A DNA stretch of 64,000 nt from Quillaja saponaria (Eukaryota > Streptophyta > Magnoliopsida > Fabales > Quillajaceae): positions 3,968,001 to 4,032,000 of the forward strand of contig CM055609.1 in NCBI GenBank assembly GCA_029379385.1, read 5' to 3'. The stretch's first letter is position 1. Each line of letters opens with the position of its first letter. Below, in pieces: positions 11,401 to 23,718 of this stretch. The translations under genes were made by a program, and so were the position numbers. The notes under the pieces were generated by a model. It did not search any database. It saw only the letters and a program-made list of their open reading frames with translations, and was not told where the DNA came from.

Positions 11401-12275
11401 AACTCTAATCGTAACCTTACCTATAGCCGAACCAGAACCCTAACCCTAACCCAAGTAGAAAAACCTAAAGAACCTGGACCCTAACCAAAATCGGAACCCT
11501 AATCTTAACCCAAATGTCACCCGAACCGTAACCAAACCGATATCGAAACCTTAACCTTAACCCTTATCCAAATTGGAATCCTAATCCTTACTCTAACCAT
11601 AACCTTAATCTTATTCGAACTAGAACCCAAATCGATATCATAATCAGAATCTTAACCTTAATAGTAAGCTAAACCGTAACCGTAACCGAACAAGAACTTT
11701 AACCCTAATTGAAATCAAAACCGACACCGGAACCATAACCCTAACTTGAACCGATATCAGAACCAAAACCCTAACCCTAACTTTAACCTAAACTGTAATC
11801 GAACCGGAACCGAAACCCTAAACCTAACATGAACCTGAACTAAAATCGAAACCATAACCCTAACTAGAATCCTAATAACCCGAACCATAACCAGAATTGG
11901 AATCGGAACCCTAATCCTAGCTGGAATCCTAATCCTAACCATAACCGGAACTCTAATCCTAACTGAAACACAAAACTCTAACCTTAACCCTAATCCTAAT
12001 CCTAACCTTAACCTAACCCTAATCCTAACCCAAACCATGGCCCTAACCATAACTGATCCGGAATCTAAACCAATATCAGAACTGAAACCTTAACCCTAAT
12101 TTTAATCGAACAAGAATTAAACTGGAACTCTAACCTTAACTTGAACCCTAAACCAAACCTTAACCCAAATGTCACTCGAATCGTAACCAAACCGATATTG
12201 AAATCTTAACCCTAAACATAACACATACCATAACCCTAATCCAAACCCTAACCATAACTTTTATCCATACCCTAT
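8500..12275. repeat. Interstitial degenerate hexameric telomere-like array (CCCTAA/AACNNN family)
   Basis: About 3.8 kb consists almost entirely of six-base units of the form AACNNN: CCCTAA, CTTAAC, CGTAAC, TGGAAC, CCGAAC, TCGAAT and similar. Perfect CCCTAA runs appear at about 9528-9553 and 9718-9749. Orientation is constant, with the C-rich strand always on the plus strand. The usual plant telomere unit is the seven-base CCCTAAA, which is only occasional here (near 10707 and 11816). Long arginine/valine-alternating reading frames inside the array are by-products of the period. Older degeneration is suggested by the scatter of single-base changes. Part of the right half is organised into longer repeated blocks. 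Confidence 0.93.
10620..12210. repeat. Higher-order repeat blocks within the array
   Basis: Several specific strings recur in the same order. The segment from GGAATCCTAATC at 10734 through CCGACACCGGAA recurs from 11575 (offset 841). The stretch with GGAATCTAAACCAATATC recurs from about 11230 to 12060. CAAATGTCAC at 11511-11520 recurs at 12166-12175 (offset 655). The changing offset shows later indels. This marks at least one block duplication of about 0.7-0.9 kb after the hexamers had already diverged. Confidence 0.75.
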
Positions 12276-12366
12276 ATTGTAGGTTTCATTGATTGTTGTT
12301 CTCCAAAATAGAGAAAAATAAATCCGTAATAAGTTCTTTGTAATTATGAGTTATACAGTGAAATTA
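12276..12366. repeat. Right copy of the direct repeat flanking the array
   Basis: It begins ATTGTAGGTTTC and contains CTCCAAAATAG and AAGTTCTTTGTAATTATGAG, aligned with 8301-8392 in direct orientation. Together the copies suggest that the array sits inside a duplicated or mobile unit, or that the array and its flank were duplicated and one array was then lost. Confidence 0.75.
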
Positions 12367-12960
12367 GCTTTTTCCTTTCTATAAATTCATATTTTTATTT
12401 ACTCTTTGTAAACATGAATATAGTCTAAGTAATTACTCTGTGAGTATTATTTACAGTAAAAAAAAGTTTACGTTGATCTTTGTGCACTTCTGTTGTTTGT
12501 TACAAATGAATTGTTGAAGTTGAAGCATGAGAAGGTTGGGAACCTTTGACTTTTATCCAGAGATCTAATACTTCAACGAGGCTTTGGGGCTATTTAGGTG
12601 CGCAAATGTTACACGATTTGACAGTCAAGTAAATAAGTGGATTTATTTGAATCATATTATAATTTATGATTTTATTTGAACACGTGGCGTGATATTATTG
12701 GTCTTTGATAAATTATTTAATTTATTTTTTTTGTTGACATCGTAATTACATATGGCATGTTTTGATTAGTCACTAATGTCACATATCTCTTTTATGATTT
12801 GAGTTGAAGCTTTGATTTATGCACTCTGTATTTCATTTAAGGTGAATATGTGATTCCATTATAGGATTTTAGTATATAATGTGAGAGAGACTTTACTTCA
12901 AATTTTTTTATCATACTAAAAGAATTTTCTTCTCTTTTAAAACAGTAAACACATTAATAC

Positions 12961-13503
12961 AATAATATAAACTTTGTGCTAATACATATCCACCACCTAT
13001 TAAATATTGTAATTTATTAGAAACTTTGTTATTTTTTCCCCTAATGGAGGCAGAATTTACCAACATTTTTCCACATTCCTTATACAGAAAAAAAGAAAAA
13101 AGATCTTTATTTCCACGTGCTAATAAAAAAATAAGATCCAACAACTACACACCCCTTGTTTTCTCTTTGGACTTTCTTGGTCAACTGAACATTTATAATA
13201 AATTATTTTAAAATATTGTAAATAAACTTTGTGCTAATACACATCCACAACCTATTAAATATTGTAATTTATTAGAAACTTTGTTATTTTTTCCCCTAAT
13301 GGAGGCAGAATTTACAAACTTATTTTTAATGACATTTTCCTTTTTCAATAGCTACCAACATTTTTCTGCATTCCTTATGCAGAAAAAAAGAAAAAAGATC
13401 TTTATTTCCACGTGCTAATAAACAAATAAGATCCAACCACTACACACCCCTTGTTTTCTCTTTGGATTTTCTTGGTCAACTGAACATTTATAATAAATTA
13501 TTT
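12961..13503. repeat. Tandem duplication upstream of MMT, each copy with a G-box
   Basis: Copy 1 spans about 12961-13210 and copy 2 about 13215-13503, at high identity. The offset is 255 bases at the left and 295 at the right, because copy 2 carries 40 extra bases (13316-13355) bounded by TAC on both sides. Each copy holds a CACGTG G-box (13114-13119 and 13409-13414). The duplicate ends about 145 bases before the MMT start, so it may form part of that promoter. Confidence 0.9.
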
Positions 13504-13646
13504 TTAAAATATTTATTCACAAATATAATATTAATTTTCTAGTAATACTTCAACTGCACGCCAGCAATTACCTCCTTGTTTACCTCAGCGATTCCCCAAA
13601 TAAATCTTCAATGTGTGAAAGCGAGACAGAGAACAAGAAAGCAAAA

Positions 13647-16600
13647 ATGGCAGAAAACGGAGTGTTGGGTTCAGTGGAAGAATTTCTGAAGCAGTGTGAG
13701 CAGTCCGGTGATGCTGCCTACAGTGCCTTCCGGTCGGTGCTTGAACGCCTGGAGGATCCGAATACCCGTGTCCAAGCTCGGATCTTCCTTTCGGACTTAC
13801 AGAAGCGGTTTGTCACCAAGGAATCCTGCGATAAATGCTTTGATGCTTACCATTTTCGGATCGAAGACATCTTCTTGGAGCAATATGAAGGTATTGATGT
13901 GTTTCCTTCCACATCTTCATCCCATTCTCTGCGTATTTGCTAATGGATTTAGTTTACCTGTTTGGTTACTTGGAAATTGGATTTGAGAAAATTAACGAAA
14001 TTGTGCTGGAGCTAGAAGCAAAGTTTATACCATGCTAAGCTTGTGCGTTTGGCGTATAATTGAAATGCAGTGCGCAGTTCGTTTTTTTGTTTTTGTTTCC
14101 GTCAAAAGATTTTTTTTTGGATTGAAAATCTTTAATTTTGCATTGCTTTCTCAGTGACCAATCAGTGTTAAGAGAACTAACTTTTCTATTGTCGTTTGTG
14201 GTGGATCTGTTTGCCAAGAAAAGGAAATGATAATACTGGAAAAATAGTGATGGATAAGGACTTGGTTTCCGTTGATTTTGTCCTTTTCCTCAATCACAGT
14301 AACAACGGACTGTACGGCCTATTTACTCTTTCTACTTTTTCTTTCGTTTTCCATTTTCTTTTTTTTCTTTGGATCATCTTTAGATCAAACAGAAGACTAC
14401 CGATTTTTAATCAACCCTGGTTAACCTTTCCTTCTTGTATTCCAAGCACACCTTTTTATATCAGAAAATCGGGATATTTCATTTGTGTATGATTTTATAG
14501 TTGAACAGAAACATATAGAACTGAGTAACAGTGTATTTCACGCTAAAAGAAGGGGAAACAAATTGAAAAGAAAAAAAAAGTTAATTTTTGTTAGGTTGAA
14601 GTAAAAGGAAAGACTCACATTGCCAGTGTTCAAAGAGCATAAGAAGAAAAGAAAACTTTTGGACCCATTCATGTAAAGCGTAATCATAATAAAAATACTA
14701 AAGCTAGTTACCTGTATAATTAATTTGGACTTTTATCACTGTATTTGGTTGTTTGTCTGTGCAAATACTATGCAGTTAGCTATTAGAAGTTCAATAGCAT
14801 AGATGTTCCCGAAGATACCCTATCCTCAGTTCATATATCATACCGCTAAGTTAATTGAATTTCTATATATGTTATCATATCATCATCTTCTTCCAAAGCC
14901 TTTCTGCTGCTGTAAATGTAAGTAGTGGAGGATTTTTGAAATGATGTTGAGCTAGTGGAATTTCCAATCTCTCTCCAGCAGTGTAGAACTTGGAATACCT
15001 GTTTCTGTCCTCTTGTCTGTCAGCTCATGGGTGCCCGGCATGTTTATATCTTTTCATGAGCATACATCTGATTTAAGCCCTAATGGTTGGTTTATTTTTC
15101 TTAAGATAAATAATTATGCTTATGCTGGCACGCTTATTCTTTTTCACTATGTATTTATTCTTAAGTCATATTTATTTTACCCTCTTGTAGTACTAGTGTA
15201 TATGATATTCCACTAGGTCTACTTGCAATGCTTAGTTGCTTATATTTTAGATGTGCCTATTGACTCAAAAGCTCTGGCCTTTGCTAAGTGCAGGCTACCA
15301 GGGTAAAAAGAAATTGACAATGATGGTGATCCCTAGTATTTTTGTCCCAGAAGACTGGTCTTTTACTTTTTATGAAGGAATTAATAGACATCCAGATTCC
15401 ATCTTCAAGGACAGGACAGTTTCTGAGCTTGGTTGTGGAAATGGATGGATATCCATTGCCATTGCGGAGAAGTGGCTGCCTTCGAAGGTTTGTTTTTGTC
15501 CAGCAGGCTGAACTTTTCTTTACATCATTACATGTATTTCTGTCACTTCCTTAAGCTTTTTCTTTCTTCTTTTTTTTATAAAACAAGGATGCACATTGTT
15601 TGACGTCTCCTACAAGGTGCCTAATCTAATTTGTGCAGGTATATGGCCTTGATATCAACCCTAGAGCAGTGAAGGTTTCTTGGATAAACTTATACTTGAA
15701 TGCTTTAGATGAAAAAGGTCAACTCATCTATGATAGCGAGAAGAAAACTTTGCTGGATCGAGTGGAGTTTCACGAATCTGATCTTCTATCTTATTGCAGA
15801 GACAATGACATCCAACTTGAACGAATTGTTGGTTGCATACCTCAGGTAATGTCCCAACTGTACTTAAAGGATGTCATCTAAAATATTGTACTTGTTGGAA
15901 TCAATTTATCGTATGCATTTTGGTATGGATCATAATATTAACTATTACTTTGGTGTTGCTTGTATGTCTGTCCAGATTCTTAATCCAAACCCAGACGCAA
16001 TGTCTAAGATTATTACCGAAAATGCTAGCGAGGAATTTCTGCACTCACTGAGTAATTATTGTGCACTTCAGGTAAAGGAGATTTATATGACATAATAAAA
16101 AATATCTTTGGTTGACTTGGATCTCTACATCTATGTGCAGCATGCTTATTTACATAAATTGTTCCAATGCATAGGGCTGTGGTTCTTTAAGCATCATCTA
16201 TATATATATATATATATATTTATTTATTTTATTTTTTTTGCCCTATCTCAGCCTACTTTTTCTTTTCATGTTCTCTATTAGCCATAACTGCATGGACCCA
16301 GACAAATTATCATCAAGATACCACATGCTTCTGATTGATGCAACCATTGAGCTACTAGTATTAATGATCAGAAAGCTGCATTCTCGTGATATTTTTTTGG
16401 TCTTACTACTTCTTTAGATATTCTTTTTTTTTTTTACTCTATGTAGGGTTTTGTTGAGGATCAGTTTGGCCTAGGTCTGATTGCTAGGGCTGTTGAAGAG
16501 GGAATTGCAGTTATCAAACCTATGGGGATTATGATCTTCAATATGGGGGGTCGTCCAGGTCAAGCTGTTTGTAAACGCCTATTTGAACGCCGTGGTTTCC

Positions 16601-18154
16601 GTGTTTCAAAGCTTTGGCAGACTAAAATTATTCAGGCAAGTGAGCCTTTCTTTATGTGGACATCATTGTCTCGAGAAAGTACAATCCTATTGACATTCAT
16701 TTTTACAGGCTTCTGACACAGATATTTCAGCCTTAGTTGAGATTGAGAAGAACAGCCCACACCGTTTTGAGTTCTTTATGGGACTTTCTGGGGATCAGCC
16801 TATCTGTGCTCGGACAGCTTCGGCTTATGGAAAGGCTGGTGGCCAGATTTCACATGCTTTATCAGTCTACAGTTGTCAACTTCGCCAACCTAATCAGGTC
16901 TTTACTTTGTCAAAGCTGCTAACTTTACACATTGGATATAATATATGTGTGTGTTGCACCCAATTGAGAAGGAAAGTATTTAGAATGATGGTTTTGATAA
17001 ATTGACAGGTTAAGATTATTTTTGAGTTCCTCAAAAATGGGTTCCAAGAGGTCAGCAGTTCGTTAGATTTGTCTTTTGAAGACGATTCTGTTGCTGATGA
17101 GAAGATTCCCTTCCTTGCTTATCTTGCAAGTATTATGAAACCGAGTTCATTCTTTCCCTATGAACCACCTGCTGGAAGCAGACGATTTCGCAATCTCATT
17201 GCAGGCTTTATGAAAACCTATCACCATATTCCACTCAAGGCCGACGTAAGGATTATATTTTAGCCATGCTGTTGTCCAGTGTATATATGCTACTATATAA
17301 TGATGTGTCTTGATGGGTTCTGTCTATTAAGTCTTTCGTAGATGCTAAGCTTGTTTTTTTTCTTTGGCCTGATGTTAGCCTTGGTTTAACATTTAAGTTA
17401 ACCTTTTCTTTTAAGATCTCCTGTAAACCAAAGGGAAGTGTTTATGTTTTTTGGCCCAGCATAAATGTGGTTCTCTTTTTTTTCTTTTTTTTTTTCCCTG
17501 TTTAAGTCTATGTGTAAATATGGAAGTCTAGACGAATCTATTGTGTTTGTAGGTACCAATGACTATCACAATCCTTGTTGCATTTACTATTAGATAATCT
17601 GGCATATCAAATAAGTTCCCTTCCTGATTTTATTTCTGGTCTAAGCACCAAAAACTATTATGATTTGTCTGTGCTGACTGCTCCGAAGGTGTAGTCAGTA
17701 TAATTTGCTTTAATTTATAAGAAGAAAGTTTTGTAATGAAAGAGAATGGAAAAAGTAGAGGATGAATCCTTCAAATATGAAAAAATATACCAGACAAAAC
17801 TGATGTGAAACTAATATAATATATCTCTCCAATGCCGATAAATATCAGATAGAAAGGATTGTCTAATATAATATGTCTCTCTAAAGTAGACCACCAAATT
17901 GAAAGAACTATTATGTCCCAAAAAAGCTACAGCAGCTAAGGCTTGTCTTTAGAAAATTGAGTTATGAAGCTAGAAGGAAGAAGATGTTATGTTATTCAAA
18001 CTAATTTTAAAAACAAAAAGGCATACAATGTCCCCTCTGTAGACTTGCCCCGTTTGGAGTCTTCCACCCCCTTCTCGTGTCTCTCTATGTCTGCATGTGT
18101 CCCTGTCTTTGCTAACTATTGAAATGAAACTATAAATGCCTGTATATGTTGGTG

Positions 18155-18215
<61 letters not shown>

Positions 18216-21200
18216 GATGACTTAATACACTATGTTGTATTTCATGGTTTGAGTACAGTATCCAGTGCAAATAGGTTCTTCATTTTTACCAAAATTGAGA
18301 AAGAAATTATATTTTATTAATTTCTAATTATTATGCTGCCCTATATGATGTTGGATGTATTTGGTGCCTTGAATTCCAAATTCCCAAAGAAAGGCATATC
18401 GAGTAATTTTTTTCTATTGACTTCCCCCTCAGCAGGAAATAAAAGTTCTTCAATTATATAACTTACATAATTCTAGGCAACCAGAATATTACCTCTTATA
18501 ACAGCTTGGACAAGATGGAAACTTTTCATTGGTATTTGAGATCTTTATCAAGTTGTGGATCAGACTTGTCTTTCTTTAAGGTCCATTTCTAGAATACCTG
18601 TACATTTCTTCCAGGGGCTAGTATTTGGAACTGTGGACAGTGCATAATGATTTTTCCCATGTATATTTATTTTTTCTGGTGTATATATAATACTCACATT
18701 CCTGACTTTTCTCTCAACTTCTTCTCCAAGAATGTTGTCATCTTCCCTACAAGGACTGCAGCTATTGAGAATGCTCTTCGGTTGTTCTCACCACATCTTG
18801 TTGTTGTTGATGAACATCTGACAAGGCACCTACCTAGGGAATGGTTAACATCTTTAGCAATTGAGGTATGGTATACTTTTATGCTGTTCTTCCGCTTCCT
18901 TTCATATTCCTCAAGAGGTCAGAACATCTTGAACCTTGAGTTCTGCATTTTTCCTAGCATGCACATCATCTCAAACTAATGCCAGTAGACTTGTGAGCTT
19001 TCTATGCATCACATAATTTGTTGAAGTGACGGTGAGATGATTGTCTGAGTGTTATTATATAATAAATGATTTTCCAGTATAAGTTTTCTGCATCAGTTAC
19101 CTATGTTATCACGGGTGATTCAATGTGAAAGAGCCTGATGGCTTTAATGAGCTGTGATGTGTTGCTGAGAGGCATTAAATTCAATTATCTTATAATTTTT
19201 TAATTTCATTATTGTTACTTGGAAAATCCATTTTTACGTTCCCATAACAATTCCATTTATCTACATTTGGACTAGAAAGAAAGAAGAGTTAATCCTCTGT
19301 AGACTTGGCTTTGCAAACTTAGTTGTTCTTACTAGTTACTATAACATTGTAACATAGCCTTGCAGAAGTTGATAATCATCCTAGACTCCTCATATCATAG
19401 ACCTCAATGCATGGGTTTGAGGTACTTTCCTGAAAAAACTTCAGTTGAAGATTATTTTGATCTGAAATAACCATGCCAGACTAGAAACTTCTTGGCCGTG
19501 CCATCTATAGGTTTTTATTTTAGTTTTTAGTATTTCACAATCTGAATTAGGAAATAGTTGGATGATTAAATTTTTGGCTGTACTGCCGGAACTGAAGCTT
19601 ATGCATGTATAGGTTACTATATGTGCTATATGACTCCATCATCTTCCATGGCTAATTGTACGTGTTAGCAAGCATTCTTCTTGATCTTTTGTTCTGAAAA
19701 TCCATAGCTGTCTGTCTTAGTAGTTCCTATTGTCCTCACTCCTTCCTGTGATCATGTCTTTTTCTAGCTTAAAAATAATCCACATTTATTTGTGCTTCTC
19801 GTGTGATTTCTTGCAATCATCTTATAAAACCTTTCACCTTTTTGCTTTTATCTTCTGGAATATGTAATACTCCTTCTGTCCCAAATTAATGTGACTATCA
19901 CAATCACTCAAACTTTAAGACACTATAATGCAACACTAGTACAATACTTTTCTTTACTTACCCCGTAGTTTTGACACTAGTTGCAATGAAATATGAACTC
20001 TAATCTCTTTTCTTGGATTGTTATAAGCAACATATTTTTGGAAGTATACTGCCAGAAAGTTTTGACTTCTAGGATGGTGACATTCAGTTTGGCACAAAAA
20101 AGAAAATAAGGAAAAGTGACAGAGTTTGGGATGGAGGGAGGCCTGGGGATCAAGGCACCATATAACATACAAAAATAAATTGTAAAAAGAAAGAAAGAAA
20201 ACATACTTAGGGAGGTATAGATTACCCAGAAAAAAAGATTGTTTTAAGAAAATGAGGGATAAACTGAAACCCAAGCAAAACTAACTCTTCAGGAAATTCC
20301 TTTTAATCTTTAGGAATAACCCATTAATTCCATAGAAGGGAAAAAAACCATCTTCGACATCACACGTGTAACTTTTCAATGAAGAGAAGATGATGATTGT
20401 CCCTTTATTAGAGAAAAAGTGTCATCTTTGTTAATGTCTATGTTTCTATGTTGCTAGTTAATTGTTGCAGTTCTCTTTTATGGTAACTCACATTTTTAGG
20501 CTCCACACTCATCAATTAGGTGTCACCATTTGCTTCTCATAACATCAAAACAGTGTTATGCATGACATGGTGTTCTTTACCTTGTGAAACTTATGTTTAG
20601 TAAAGTCCTGATCTATTCCTTCAAATGCCAGTGAAAGATTGATGGAGTGATTATCTGTTTAACTATTTGATTTGGTTTTTGTATGTATAATAAGTAAATT
20701 TATTATCTCTTTGCAGAGTACAGGAACTGGTGATTGCCCAGAGGATGTAATTACTGTAATTGAAGCCCCTCGACAATCAGATTTGATGATAGAACTGATT
20801 AAAAAGTTGAAGCCACAGGTGGTGGTTACTGGGATTGCTCATTTTGAGTCTGTTACTAGTTCAGGCTTTGTGCATCTTTTAGATACCACAAGAGATATTG
20901 GTGCTCGTCTTTTCTTAGACATATCTGATCACTTTGAACTATCCAGCCTCCCAAGTTCCAATGGGGTCCTAAAATTTCTTGCAGGGACGACTCTGCCCTC
21001 TCATGCGGCAATCATATGTGGACTAGTAAAAAATCAGGTAATGTTTCTTCGACCGTATTGACTGCTTCACAACCTACCTCTACAGGAAGTGCCTTTCTGT
21101 CTAACAGCCATAAAATTGACCTTCATTTTCTGTCTAATTAAAAAAAAAATTAAAAAGATAAAATTAGCTTGCTTTTTTGCAACTTGGTTGACTGTACCTG

Positions 21201-23718
21201 AACACTCATTTCCCAGGTTTATTCAGATTTAGAAGTAGCTTTTGTAATTTCAGAAGAAGAGGCCATCTTTAAGGCCTTGTCCAAGACTGTGGAACTACTG
21301 GAAGGCCATACTGCGCTGATTAGTCAATATTATTATGGTTGTCTTTTCCATGAGCTCCTAGCTTTTCAGCTTGCTGACCGACATCCACCTGCAGAGGTTT
21401 GTGCGTATACTTTCTTCAGATCTTTCACTTTTAGAATAACATTTATATTGATCAGAAAAGTGTGCACCATATCTAATTAATTCATCAGTTTGGAATGCTT
21501 TTAGTATGTTTGGAACATGGAAAGAACTCAGGAAAATAAAAATGCAGAAAAAACTCAAAATGGAGCCCAAGTTCTTGAGAAAATTGTCTATTTTCACATC
21601 CTTTACTTTGCTTTTTGCTAAACCTGAAACCTTATGCTATTTATGGAAATGTAGCTTGATGTTTTGTTAAATGACAGCATGGTATGGGAAGGGTCTTCTC
21701 TTGTCTAAAATGCACACAAGAAAAACAAGAGCATCTGAGTATGTCATGATCTGGGTTAAGCATGGTCAATCTTGCCTTAATATTTCCAGGCCCATTTGGA
21801 GCGTTGGGACTGACCTGAGAATCAAATAATTAGGATAACATAATAAGATTGACAATTAAGAGAGGATTATTTAACCCCAAGCTTTTCTATGCTAGTATCA
21901 GCTCATTATTGTCCCCACCCCCTTCACAACATGATAATTCAAGATGCAGGTTTTATTTGTTGGTAATTTGCTGTGGTTCCCTAAAGTCTCCATGAACCTT
22001 CTCTTATATAACAATTGCTAGTCATAGAGTCGTACTAATTTCAATTTTTGATGCATCTCCTTCAGAGAAAATGTGAAAAGGTTAAATCAACGAAGATGAT
22101 TGGGTTTTCTAGTTCTGCTATGACAGTCCTTAATAATGCTGAGCTATCAATTGATGAAATAAAAGATGCATCCCTTATTCACATGGATGTTGATCAAAGC
22201 TTCTTGCCCATACCATCTCCTGTCAAGGCTGCTATCTTTGAAAGTTTTGCAAGACAAAACATGACTGAGTCTGAAACTGATGTCACCACCAGCATCAAAC
22301 AATTTATCAGGAGCAACTATGGGTTCCCAATAGATCGCAGCACAGAATTTATCTATGAAGAGAGTTCACAAGCTCTCTTTAATAAGATGGTCCTCTGCTG
22401 TATCCAGGAAGGCGGCACTCTGTGTTTTCCAGCTGGGTCAAATGGGAACTATGTTTCCGCTGCTAGATTTTTGAAAGCTAACGTTGTGACAATCCCTACC
22501 AAAACTGATGCAGGTTTTAAGCTGACAGAGGAGGTACTCTGTGGAGTACTCAAGACTGTGAAAAATCCATGGGTGTATGTTTCTGGTCCAACTATTAATC
22601 CAACTGGATTAGTTTATAGCAACAAAGAAATGGAAAAGATTTTAATCACTTGCTCTAAATTTGGGGCAAGAGTTGTGATTGATACTTCATTCTCAGGATT
22701 GGAATTTGACTATGAAGGTTGGGGTGGCTGGAATTTGGGAGATAGATTGTCAGAGCTGAATTCTTCTGGAAACCCATCATTTTGTGTGTCTCTGCTTGGA
22801 AGCTTGTCACTGAAGATGCTTGGGGCTCTCAGATTTGGTTTTCTGATTCTAAACCAGTCTGATTTGGTAGGCAAATTTTATAGCAATCCAGGATTATGCA
22901 AACCTCACAGCACTGTTAGATACGCAATAAAGAAATTGCTGGGGCTTATAGAGCAAAATGCAGTAGACCTTCTGGATCCTATTGGTGAACAGATAACGAA
23001 TTTGAGAAGTAGATCTAAGCGCTTGAAAGAGGTATACATCTTTTCTACTAAAGTTTTTTATTTTCTTTTTTGTTGCTATAAATTAGTCTATTTCTCAACT
23101 TTGTCGTAGTCTATTTAATTTGCTACCACTCTCATCACAGCTCGATGTGCAAAGAAGAATAAATAAAATACCTTAACGGCTCTTGATAGTTGAAAGACAA
23201 TTGAACTTAGTCAAATGTTGTTTTATGAGAATGATGATCATATGCTACTGGAGTTACTTGTCCCTCAATAAAGTTTTTTCGTATTCATCTTCAATTAGCA
23301 CTTTTTGATGCCGTATGCATGGAACTTCTTTTTCTTTTTTCTGTTCTGCTACAACTACATTAATATTTTTTTGTCATATTTTGGATTGTAGACCCTTGAG
23401 AACAGTGGTTGGAATGTGCTTGAATCATGCGGTGGTGTTTCCATGGTGGCCAAACCCTCTGCCTATCTCAACAAGACTGTAAAGCTCAAGAATTTTGCTG
23501 AAGATGAGAGCAGCCCAGGAACTACGACTACTTGTGAAGTCAAACTCAATGACACTAACATCAGGGATACCATTCTTAAGGCCACTGGTTTAAGCATCAA
23601 CAGTAGCTCCTGGACTGGAATTCCTGGCTACTGCCGGTTCACAATTGCTTTGGAGGAAAGTGAATTTAATAAGGCATTGGATTGCATTGCTAAGTTTAAA
23701 ATCCTCACACTTAACTAA
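13647..23718 (+). CDS. MMT1: Methionine S-methyltransferase (MMT)
   Basis: This cytosolic enzyme makes S-methylmethionine from methionine and S-adenosylmethionine, feeding the S-methylmethionine cycle and long-distance sulphur transport. Twelve exons join in phase: 13647-13890, 15294-15487, 15639-15845, 15976-16071, 16447-16635, 16709-16897, 17009-17245, 18731-18865, 20717-21037, 21217-21396, 22066-23031 and 23392-23718. The product is about 1094 residues, near the usual family length. The N-terminal half carries the SAM-binding motif ELGCGNG (126-132) and the GLDINPRAV segment. The C-terminal half, from about residue 540, is the aminotransferase-like domain typical of this family. Intron 5 has a GC donor (16636-16637). 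An in-frame ATG at 13611 would add 12 residues; I prefer 13647 for its context (AAAATGGC) and family fit. A Stowaway-like element lies in intron 8. Confidence 0.97.
18155..18211. repeat. (AT)n(GT)n compound microsatellite in MMT intron 7
   Basis: About 24 bases of AT repeat run directly into about 32 bases of GT repeat. It is a likely polymorphic marker. Confidence 0.95.
19870..20140. mobile_element. Stowaway-like MITE in MMT intron 8
   Basis: The left end CTCCTTCTGTCCCAAATTAA, preceded by TA, resembles the Stowaway terminal consensus (CTCCCTCCGTCCCAAA). The right end, read on the other strand, is CTCCCTCCATCCCAAACTCT ending at 20140. The first 16 bases of the two ends agree at 13 positions. 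The length, 271 bases, and the lack of coding capacity fit a Tc1/mariner-derived MITE. The right-hand TA target duplication is not intact (GC follows), so the copy is old. Confidence 0.75.

Noticed and set aside
10600..12050. Open frames on the minus strand rich in alternating Val/Arg/Leu
   Set aside because: They are produced by the six-base period of the telomere-like array, which codes a two-residue alternation in any frame free of stops. No start context, domain or neighbour supports a protein.
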